The notes under the pieces are model-generated. The model was not told where the DNA came from. It was given only the letters and a program-made list of their open reading frames with translations, and made no database searches. From Weissella halotolerans DSM 20190 (lineage in GTDB: Bacteria > Bacillota > Bacilli > Lactobacillales > Lactobacillaceae): a DNA stretch of 64,000 nucleotides. Of the stretch, positions 54,815 to 62,006 are shown piece after piece. Positions within the stretch are counted from its first letter, which is position 1. Every line of letters starts with the position of its first letter. Location: the NCBI RefSeq assembly GCF_000420365.1, contig NZ_ATUU01000005.1:1-64000 (forward strand). The letters run 5' to 3'. The position numbers and the translations under genes were made by a program.

Positions 54815-55777
54815 TTATAGCTTACCTAAGTTGGAAATCATAATTGCACCAAGTACAACCAAGAAGGCCCCGATAACAATATAGACCATCTGGCGCTTGG
54901 TCTTTTTCTCACCCAAGATGTAAATTCCACCAAAGGTTCCAACAAGTACCCCTAGTTGGGATAAGGTCGTGGCCGTTGCTTGTCCAACTTGTGGATTGGC
55001 CGCTGAAATGAACATGAAGATATTTCCAAGTGCCCAAACTAGACCAGTGGTCATATTGCGCCAAGTACCAGCCTCAAACATCTGATGACCTTCCTTCATG
55101 AAGAAGATTACGACCACAAAGGCACCAATCACTTGTCCTAATGATTGTGGCCCTACAATTGATGTCATGTAAGCTAAACCAGAACCGTTTGGTTCGCTCC
55201 GCACAGCTTCAGAAATAAAGCCAAGCTTACTTAAGAGGTTAGGGAAGACAAAGTACATCATATAACCAATGGTTGAAATAATTAAGGCAGTAAAGCCACT
55301 GGCATAGGCTGTCTTTTCAGCCTGACTTTCTTTCTTTTGCTTAGGATCTGGTAAGGCTGTCAAAACAGCTCCACCAGCAACTAAGACAATTGAAATTAAG
55401 CCAAAGAACCACATTTTAGCTGTTGTCCATTCACCTAATACAGCAGCTGCCATTAATGCATTCGCTACGATTTGACCTGCCGTTGAAAGCGGGTTACCAA
55501 CGGACACCCCTAACTTCTTAAAGGCCACAAATTGACCAGCTGTTCCAACCGCCCAAAAGAGCCCCGAAACAAAACCAACTAACCAAATCCGAGGGTTAAA
55601 GGCAAACTCTGCCCCAAAATTAGGTAAAACATATCCAAATAGGCTTACCAACCCAAAGACAAGCGCTCCAAAGGTCATACCTAAGGTACCTTGGGCAGCC
55701 GTACCTCCCATTTTGGTGGTAACAATTCCAACGGATCCCCATGCTAATGCGGGGATTAAGGCAATTAATATTGACAT
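54815..55777 (-). CDS. GlcU/RbsU-family sugar uptake protein (GRP family)
   Basis: The 320-residue protein has ten membrane helices in the glucose/ribose porter pattern: MSILIALIPALAWGSVGIVT start, FKKLGVSVGNPLSTAGQIVA (about 106-125) and SQLGVLVGTFGGIYILGEKK near the end. It imports glucose or ribose without phosphorylation, driven by ion gradient. Placement next to pgi suggests glucose; ribose cannot be excluded. Its promoter carries a cre-like site between -35 and -10. Confidence 0.88.
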   Translation of the reverse strand: MSILIALIPALAWGSVGIVTTKMGGTAAQGTLGMTFGALVFGLVSLFGYVLPNFGAEFAFNPRIWLVGFVSGLFWAVGTAGQFVAFKKLGVSVGNPLSTAGQIVANALMAAAVLGEWTTAKMWFFGLISIVLVAGGAVLTALPDPKQKKESQAEKTAYASGFTALIISTIGYMMYFVFPNLLSKLGFISEAVRSEPNGSGLAYMTSIVGPQSLGQVIGAFVVVIFFMKEGHQMFEAGTWRNMTTGLVWALGNIFMFISAANPQVGQATATTLSQLGVLVGTFGGIYILGEKKTKRQMVYIVIGAFLVVLGAIMISNLGKL

Positions 55778-55839
55778 AATTCAGTTCCCTTCACTAAATA
55801 ATTAAAAAATAAAGTAAAAATTTCATTTACCAGGTGGTT

Positions 55840-55868
55840 ATCATAGCACACCGAAAACGGTTTCACAA
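55840..55868 (-). promoter_or_regulatory. Promoter of the sugar transporter with embedded cre
   Basis: The minus strand has TTGTGA (55863-55868), 17-base spacer, TATGAT (55840-55845) with a TGC extension. A cre-like 14-mer (55852-55865; TGAAACCGTTTTCG on minus, 12 of 14) occupies the spacer. A bound CcpA would block polymerase, so glucose repression is predicted. Confidence 0.7.
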
Positions 55869-55900
55869 GTTTTTTTAGTCACACCTAAAAAAAGCTTATA

Positions 55901-57997
55901 TTAAGAACGAAGGTTCTTTTTCTTACCTGGTCGTTCAGCCTTAAAGCCATAATAACGCCGACCCTTAAAGGTCTGCAAGGCCAATTTCCCAGTTACTGGA
56001 CGCGGGGTCTTCCCCCGCGCTTGATAGTCAAAGGTGATGGATTCCCCCTTCAGCAGAGCGGTCACTTCCTGGTCTGTAAAGCGGTGTTGCCCCCATTGTC
56101 GGTTAAAGGTAACCTCCTTACCGGCAAAGGCGCCGGCAACTTTCTCAGCTGGTCTAGCCTTTTTTGCCGGTGATTTAGTCTTAACTGGGCGTTTTACAAC
56201 CTGTGGCAAGGTCTGAGCATTTGCCTCCATCACTGGTAAATCATGATTAACTACTTGACTGGCCGATGCCAAGACCTGATCCATCGACAGGTTAAAGTCA
56301 CCCACTTCGTCCATCATGGTAAAAAGACGTTTTGTTATTTTAGGCGAGGCAATCCAGGTATCTGCTAAAAGGGCGGCCGAGACTTCACCAGCCGTTGTTA
56401 AAGCTAAGCGACCTTTTGTCTCATTTAAAAGTGCCCGGTGACCCTGACTCATCTCCGATAAGGTCGCAACTCGAGTCGCACCAGTGCCAACTCCTTCGGT
56501 TTCCAAGTAGTGCATGATAGATTTAGTCGTAGGTGCACTAGGTTTAGGATTCACCCCTTCTTTAACTAAGGGTTCTGCCATTGGCCCCAGCACTCCTTTA
56601 CTAATCGATTGGTCGCCAGCGTCTTCTTGTGGAGCCATTAATATCAGTTTAAAGTTTAAGCTGATGGGCTCATTATACCGGGTTTTGAAGGTTGGGTAGT
56701 CTGCTAGCTCGGCCGTTACCTGTTCATAATCATAATCTTCAGCTAACATGGCCAAATAACTCTTAGCGACTAAGGTGTAAATGGCCTGCGCACTTGCACC
56801 ATAGCGGCGAAGTTCGGCTAAGGTTTTAGGAACCTTTTCACCCGGCCGATTTGCGCCATGGGCGCCTTTAGCTTGCACATGTGTTTTACGCGGTTGACGA
56901 TGGGTCAATAGATCAGCCGGCACTGCCACAAGGGCAGCAATCCGGTCAACAAGCGGCAAAAGACCTCGGAATTGTTCAGGCGTCACCGTCCGATCTTCCG
57001 TTCGGGGATAGGAGACATATTGAGCTTCATACAACTTTTGATAGGTTGCTAGTACTTCCTTAGCTGAATAGCCCTGCGGTGCTAACCGTGCCGCAATCCC
57101 CGCAAGATCCAACAAAGGGGGTGGCGTTTGCCGTTTTTGTTGTCGCTTTTCATTCACGACCCGGCTAGCATGATAGCTTGCTGCTTCCGCCTTAGCCGCT
57201 GCTGCATCTGTAAACCGCCAAGGTACTACTTGACCTGCTGGCACCTGCCGTTTAAAGATATGCCCAGCTGGATCAGTAAACTGAACTTCAAAATACGGTT
57301 TTTTTACGTAGGCTTTAATAGCCGCAAGTTGTTGATAAATACGCCAAATAATAACCGATTTTAACCGGCCTTCACGCGCCAGTACCGGATAGCCAGCCTT
57401 TTTAGCCAAGGTCGTCGCAATCCTAGTTAACTGCATAGACAAATAATCCCAACGGCTCCGACTTTCACCCTTTAAGTAAGGACCATGTGCCCACTTATTT
57501 GAAACATCTTTGAGCTTCTGGAGGGCAGCTTGAATTTCCTTTTTTGACTCATCCATAAAGTTTGCCCGTAAAACAGAACCCTGCCATCCAATCGCCTCTA
57601 AGACTTCAAAGGCTAACAAGTCGCCCTCTCCAGAAGGATCTGTATCTGTGGCAATCACGATAGCATCGTAACCTTGGCGGCTCTCTAACTGTATGGCTTT
57701 CAATAGTTGATGGTTGGTTTGGCCACGGCGATACTTGCCCTGACCACCCTTAATTACCTGACGCTGCCACTGAATTTGTTCTAGGGGCCAAGGCATATTA
57801 GCCAACTGCCACGATTTAAATTGCTTTTGGTACGCCGTCGGCACCATCTCTTCGGGCTCCTTAAAAGTTAAAAGATGCCCCCGCAAACTCACAATATGAT
57901 AGTCAAAATCGGCAAAATGCCCACTTTCACCACCTAAGGCTCGTTTGAAATTTTGCGCGGCCGAAGCTTTCTCCGTTAAAATTAAATACCGTTTCAT
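55901..57997 (-). CDS. topB: DNA topoisomerase III
   Basis: This type IA topoisomerase decatenates DNA. The 698-residue protein starts MKRYLILTEKASAAQNFKRA (SD AGGGTGG eight bases ahead) with a Toprim domain holding VIATDTDPSGEGDLLAFEVL (about 103-122). In place of the common DREGE it has DPSGEGD, as I recall from LAB TopB proteins. The active-site tyrosine lies in AQYVSYPRTEDRTVTPEQFR (about 315). A Lys/Ala/Pro-rich linker (about 600) leads to a C-terminal domain with QWGQHRFTDQEVTALLKGES. No plasmid or conjugation genes nearby, so probably chromosomal housekeeping. Confidence 0.92.
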   Translation of the reverse strand: MKRYLILTEKASAAQNFKRALGGESGHFADFDYHIVSLRGHLLTFKEPEEMVPTAYQKQFKSWQLANMPWPLEQIQWQRQVIKGGQGKYRRGQTNHQLLKAIQLESRQGYDAIVIATDTDPSGEGDLLAFEVLEAIGWQGSVLRANFMDESKKEIQAALQKLKDVSNKWAHGPYLKGESRSRWDYLSMQLTRIATTLAKKAGYPVLAREGRLKSVIIWRIYQQLAAIKAYVKKPYFEVQFTDPAGHIFKRQVPAGQVVPWRFTDAAAAKAEAASYHASRVVNEKRQQKRQTPPPLLDLAGIAARLAPQGYSAKEVLATYQKLYEAQYVSYPRTEDRTVTPEQFRGLLPLVDRIAALVAVPADLLTHRQPRKTHVQAKGAHGANRPGEKVPKTLAELRRYGASAQAIYTLVAKSYLAMLAEDYDYEQVTAELADYPTFKTRYNEPISLNFKLILMAPQEDAGDQSISKGVLGPMAEPLVKEGVNPKPSAPTTKSIMHYLETEGVGTGATRVATLSEMSQGHRALLNETKGRLALTTAGEVSAALLADTWIASPKITKRLFTMMDEVGDFNLSMDQVLASASQVVNHDLPVMEANAQTLPQVVKRPVKTKSPAKKARPAEKVAGAFAGKEVTFNRQWGQHRFTDQEVTALLKGESITFDYQARGKTPRPVTGKLALQTFKGRRYYGFKAERPGKKKNLRS

Positions 57998-58036
57998 AAA
58001 CCTCGCCACCCTATCGTTTGATTCGGTTTTTACTGT

Positions 58037-59092
58037 CTACTTGTCTGCTATGGCTGGATAAGCAGCCAATTTTATTCCCAACTCTTCAATCAAATCTAAC
58101 AATGCGATATTTAAATCCGTCGTAGAACCAAAAAAGTCATCAGCCCCCCGGTCAGACATAGGTGCAATGACCTGGATAGCCACTCCTTGCACTGTTAAAC
58201 CCGTTACCATAATTTGATAGGCCATCTTGGTATCATCAAAACGCCAATTCTGCTTTAAAAAAGCCATCATTTTTTTAAATAGTTGATCAAGTTCTGGCTG
58301 TGTTGTGTCACTAGCCAAGGTGAAAGTCACATTGGCCCGTGGAATTTTTACCCGGCTAATATCAGTAATCGGCTCATTGGCCAAGGTTGCATTAGGAACT
58401 ACTAATAATGTTCCATCTAAGGTTCGCAATCGAGTCGAACGAAAAGTAATATCTTCTACAATCCCAAACACCGATGGTGACTGAATTTTATCACCAATTG
58501 AAAAAGGACGTTCCGTAATAATAATAAAACCACCCAGCAAATTTCGAATTTGGTCCTGAGCCGCCATTGAGACAGCTAAGCCGGCCAGCCCAACACCAGC
58601 AAAGAGCCCACTTAGATTAATCCCCCAGATAGATAAAATAATGAAAAAAATCAATACTACCATACATGCTTGGCCAATATGCGTTAGAAAAGGCCCCACT
58701 AAATTGTCCACCTTCACGTCTAAGCGGTTGCCAGCTCGATCTACCAGGTGCATAAAGTGTGGCATTAGTTGATAGAGGGCATAGCCAAAGCTTAGCATCA
58801 TGATTGTCGCAACCATGCGATTGCCTAAAATAAAGACGAATCGTGGCGCATGCAAGGCATATAAGGCCAAGTACCAGCCGCTAGCAAACACAAACCATTG
58901 TGCAGGTCCCCGCAGCGCCTGGACTAAATTAGCTAGTAAGGACCAGCGCCCCAATCTGGGTACTAACTTAGCAAAAAGCCAGCGGACGAAGTAGTGTCCA
59001 ACCAACCAGGTAACACCAATGGCTGCTAAAGCTTCACCCACCGTCAACCAATCAAATTGCGTCATCGCCCAATGAATTAATCTATTTACCAT
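58037..59092 (-). CDS. MscS-family mechanosensitive channel
   Basis: The 351-residue membrane channel protects against hypo-osmotic shock. It has about five N-terminal helices and the MscS pore/cytoplasmic core with GLAGLAVSMAAQDQIRNLLG (about 178-197), FSIGDKIQSPSVFGIVEDIT and TRLRTLDGTLLVVPNATLAN, then the beta/alpha vestibule. Larger than E. coli MscS (286 residues), closer to the YnaI/YkuT size. It lies 27 bases before topB. Confidence 0.92.
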   Translation of the reverse strand: MVNRLIHWAMTQFDWLTVGEALAAIGVTWLVGHYFVRWLFAKLVPRLGRWSLLANLVQALRGPAQWFVFASGWYLALYALHAPRFVFILGNRMVATIMMLSFGYALYQLMPHFMHLVDRAGNRLDVKVDNLVGPFLTHIGQACMVVLIFFIILSIWGINLSGLFAGVGLAGLAVSMAAQDQIRNLLGGFIIITERPFSIGDKIQSPSVFGIVEDITFRSTRLRTLDGTLLVVPNATLANEPITDISRVKIPRANVTFTLASDTTQPELDQLFKKMMAFLKQNWRFDDTKMAYQIMVTGLTVQGVAIQVIAPMSDRGADDFFGSTTDLNIALLDLIEELGIKLAAYPAIADK

Positions 59093-59180
59093 TCTTTAAT
59101 CCCTCACCCCTTCGTTATCCAAAGCATATAATACAATCTAAGCCAATGAACTTTTTAAGGTTACCCCAAAACAATCAGAC

Positions 59181-59819
59181 CTAAAGTGTGAGCAAGTCTT
59201 GCCGCTGGTCGATTAAATAGTCAGGACCAGCTGAGGCAACCAGTTGTCGATCCTGCTCACCCCAGGTAACACCACAAGTCCGAACGCCAGCGGCCTTCCC
59301 CATCGCAATATCATATTTAGTATCACCAATCATAACTGTCTCTGCCGGATTTAAGTCATAAGTCGCCATTAACTGATGAATGCCTGCCGGTGCCGGTTTG
59401 TAGGCGGCGACGTCATCAGATCCTAACACACCGGTAAAATAATGACTGATTTCCAAGCTTTGTAAGTCACGTTCAATGCCAGCTGATGACTTGCTGGTAT
59501 CAATAAATAGTTGTTTTCCTTCTGAAGCTAGGGTTGCCAAAACCTCTGCCATGCCAGGAAAGAGTTTTAACTGTCCAGATAAGTCCTGGTAAATACGGCG
59601 AAAAGACTCTAACAAGCTATTAAATTCAGCCTCATTTTGGGACTGATCTGGTAGTAGGTCCTTGAAGAAAACCTCGATTGGTAGTCCAATGTATCCCTGG
59701 ACAAGCTCTGCTGCTGGTACAGGTAAGAAATGTTGGGCAAAAGCTTGCTGAGTTGCCTGAATGGCTACCTGACCTGAGTCAGCTATCGTTCCATCAAAAT
59801 CAAAAATATAATTACGCAT
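59181..59819 (-). CDS. HAD-family phosphatase (phosphoglycolate phosphatase-like)
   Basis: The 212-residue HAD hydrolase has motif I FDFDGTIADS (7-16, nucleophile D8), motif II FIDTSKS, motif III lysine in VAAYKPAPAG and motif IV MIGDTKYDIAMGKAAG. A helical C1 cap lies at about 18-90. It resembles Gph or PpaX, but substrate cannot be told. SD TTAGGAGGATGAA lies just after the GT8 gene, so the two form an operon. Confidence 0.88.
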   Translation of the reverse strand: MRNYIFDFDGTIADSGQVAIQATQQAFAQHFLPVPAAELVQGYIGLPIEVFFKDLLPDQSQNEAEFNSLLESFRRIYQDLSGQLKLFPGMAEVLATLASEGKQLFIDTSKSSAGIERDLQSLEISHYFTGVLGSDDVAAYKPAPAGIHQLMATYDLNPAETVMIGDTKYDIAMGKAAGVRTCGVTWGEQDRQLVASAGPDYLIDQRQDLLTL

Positions 59820-59837
59820 TTCATCCTCCTAATCGGT

Positions 59838-60689
59838 CTAATCGGTCACAAGATCAATTGCCTGACTGGCAAGGAGCTTCTCTAGTTGCTGACGAATATA
59901 CTTATAAAGCGTTGCATATTTAGTAGTAGCATCCGTCAACCAAGGTTTCTTCGTACCACAAAAATGCAAAAAGACTGTGTTAGCTAGTACCCAATCCAAG
60001 GACCACTGCCCCTCACCCTGCATCTGATACGTAAAGTCCTTACGCACATCATAGTTGTAAAGGGCATCCGAAACGGGCAACATATTTTCACCATACAACT
60101 TATTCAATACATCCTGGTCTGGCAAAAGCAACTGATGACGATACTCTCGGATAAAGTTAAAGATATCTTCGGCACTGACTTCCTGACGAATCTTGTTCAA
60201 ATTCATTAACAGAACCCCAGAATTGAAATAATAATCCACATCACTATCTAAACGGATTTTATTAATCGGACCGGTCAACTTTAACATGTCCGTATGCATT
60301 GCTGCCGCATACAGATAGTCCGAAATATCCTGCTCGTAAAGGGAACTCAGATCGTTAATGCAGAGAATATCAGCATCTAAATAAAGAATTTTATCTATAT
60401 CTGTGGGCAAGTATTCATGGGCTAATAACCGGTAATAGATTGCCCTTGGATACCGGCTGGATACTGGTGCTCCCTTAAATGCATTAGCCCCTAAAATAAT
60501 GGGCACATAGTCAATACCTAAGTAATTAAAAAAGGCGGTTAATTCTACATGTCGCTTAAGTTGTGTCTCTTGAACAACATAAACCGTGTAGTGGTTATTT
60601 TGTCTGGAGTTCAAGTAAATCGAATAGATTGTCGTCATCAATTGGTTAGTAAAGTGATCATCAATCGAAAATAATAAATTAATTTGCAT
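59838..60689 (-). CDS. Family 8 glycosyltransferase
   Basis: The 283-residue retaining GT-A enzyme starts MQINLLFSIDDHFTNQLMTT. It has the nucleotide-sugar motif KILYLDADILCINDLSSLYE (DxD metal site DAD, about 101-103), FNSGVLLMNLNKIRQE, and the C-terminal HFCGTKKPW. This is the LgtC/GspA-like type that transfers galactose or glucose to a surface glycan or protein. The acceptor is unknown. The start is set at 60687-60689 behind GAGG; an in-frame upstream extension is unsupported. Confidence 0.88.
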   Translation of the reverse strand: MQINLLFSIDDHFTNQLMTTIYSIYLNSRQNNHYTVYVVQETQLKRHVELTAFFNYLGIDYVPIILGANAFKGAPVSSRYPRAIYYRLLAHEYLPTDIDKILYLDADILCINDLSSLYEQDISDYLYAAAMHTDMLKLTGPINKIRLDSDVDYYFNSGVLLMNLNKIRQEVSAEDIFNFIREYRHQLLLPDQDVLNKLYGENMLPVSDALYNYDVRKDFTYQMQGEGQWSLDWVLANTVFLHFCGTKKPWLTDATTKYATLYKYIRQQLEKLLASQAIDLVTD

Positions 60690-60786
60690 CTTATCTTGGT
60701 CCTCACCTATCGTCCCACTTAGTCCAGGGGTCTGCAGGCTCAAGCTACCTTGCTGAGTCAGAAACAGTTTATACTGCTAGCTTAAC

Positions 60787-60825
60787 GGAATTTATCTTGA
60801 ATTTAGAGAGACCAAGGTAAATTCC
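60787..60825. repeat. 13-bp inverted repeat upstream of the GT8 gene
   Basis: GGAATTTATCTTG and CAAGGTAAATTCC (plus strand) form a 13-bp dyad with one G-T wobble in RNA and a 13-base loop. It lies between the terC terminator and the GT8 start and has no T-run, so it is not a terminator. It may be an operator or leader hairpin. Confidence 0.6.
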
Positions 60826-60837
60826 AGAAAAACCTTA

Positions 60838-60877
60838 ATAAAAAAGCCTCTGGCCAATGACCAAAGGCTTCCTTATT
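60838..60877 (-). terminator. Intrinsic terminator after terC
   Basis: The minus strand reads AAGCCTTTGGTCATTGGCCA then GAGGCTTTTTTATT. Confidence 0.88.
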
Positions 60878-60895
60878 TAAAAATGTGAACTAGTG

Positions 60896-61843
60896 TCAAT
60901 GTGTGTGTTCTTCATTTCGACTAACAATCACTGAGGCACCAATGGAAATAATCAACAGGCCAACAATTACCCCTAATGAAGTAAGATTTGAAATTTCAAG
61001 GGGCAAGCCAAACATCTTGCCCACTTCGTTTAAGACCATCTTTAAGCCAATAAAGGTTAAAATCCCAGCAATACCATACTTGATGTAGCGGAACATTGGC
61101 AATAAACCAGCAATGGCAAAATACAATGACCGCAGGCCCATAATGGCAAAAATATTTGACGTAACTACAATAAAGGTATCCTGAGTTACCGCCAAAACGG
61201 CTGGGATCGAATCGGTAGCAAACATCAAGTCTGACGCTTCAATAAAGATCAAGGCCAACAAGAATTGCGTTACATAGGTCTTACCATTTTCATGCACCAA
61301 GAAGTGCGGCTGTTGCACATCATCTTTAACCGGTAAGATGCGGCGCAAGAATCGAATAAATTTATTCTGGTCTAAATCTTGCTCTTGGTCCTTTTTAAAG
61401 AACATGCTGACACCAGTATAAATCAAGAAGGCCCCAAAGACGTACATCAACCAAGCAAAACGTTGTAACAGGGCTGCTCCACCGATAATGAAGAGTAGGC
61501 GCATAACCAAAGCCCCAAAGATCCCCCAAAAAAGAACCCGGTGTTGATACTGTGGCTTAATCCCAAAGAAGGCAAAGACTAAAATAAAGATAAAGAGATT
61601 ATCAATACTCAAGGACTCTTCTAATAGGTAGCCGGTTAAAAAGTCAATGGCATGCCCTTGACCAGCGGTCACCCAAATAATACCGCAAAAGATAAAAGCC
61701 AGTAGGACCCAAAATCCAGTTTCCAACAAGGCCGATTTCATGGTTGGCACTTCATCCTTACGATGCACAACCCCTAGGTCCAACCCCAACATGACCACAA
61801 CAAACACAAAAAAAACTATCCAATACCCAATACTAACTGTCAT
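60896..61843 (-). CDS. TerC family membrane protein
   Basis: The 315-residue protein has about eight or nine membrane helices and the TerC metal-binding signatures EESLSIDNLFIFILVFAFFG (about 67-86) and FIEASDLMFATDSIPAVLAV (about 194-213) with conserved acidic residues. Family members export Mn2+ during protein secretion in Bacillus; tellurite resistance is not implied. The start MTVSIGYWIVFF is chosen for the GAGAG just ahead, but a GTG nine codons upstream is possible. I saw no yybP-ykoY riboswitch in the short leader. Confidence 0.88.
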   Translation of the reverse strand: MTVSIGYWIVFFVFVVVMLGLDLGVVHRKDEVPTMKSALLETGFWVLLAFIFCGIIWVTAGQGHAIDFLTGYLLEESLSIDNLFIFILVFAFFGIKPQYQHRVLFWGIFGALVMRLLFIIGGAALLQRFAWLMYVFGAFLIYTGVSMFFKKDQEQDLDQNKFIRFLRRILPVKDDVQQPHFLVHENGKTYVTQFLLALIFIEASDLMFATDSIPAVLAVTQDTFIVVTSNIFAIMGLRSLYFAIAGLLPMFRYIKYGIAGILTFIGLKMVLNEVGKMFGLPLEISNLTSLGVIVGLLIISIGASVIVSRNEEHTH

Positions 61844-61961
61844 TAACTCTCGTCTTTCATTTACATGCACAAGGAATCTCTACAATTATTCCTAACCTTT
61901 TCATTGTTGGCAGTGAAGCTTAACGCTAACTTAAATATAGTTCACATCATAAACATTTCTA

Positions 61962-61999
61962 TAAAAAAAGAACAGACCTCCCATTGTCTGCTCTTTCTT
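61962..61999 (-). terminator. Intrinsic terminator after the WxL protein gene
   Basis: The minus strand reads AAAGAGCAGACAATGGGAGG then TCTGTTCTTTTTTT, just after the stop at 62007. Confidence 0.88.
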
Positions 62000-62006
62000 T
62001 ACCGTT

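Noticed and set aside
61844-61960. yybP-ykoY Mn riboswitch ahead of terC
   Set aside because: The leader is short and AT-rich without the conserved loops or a terminator.
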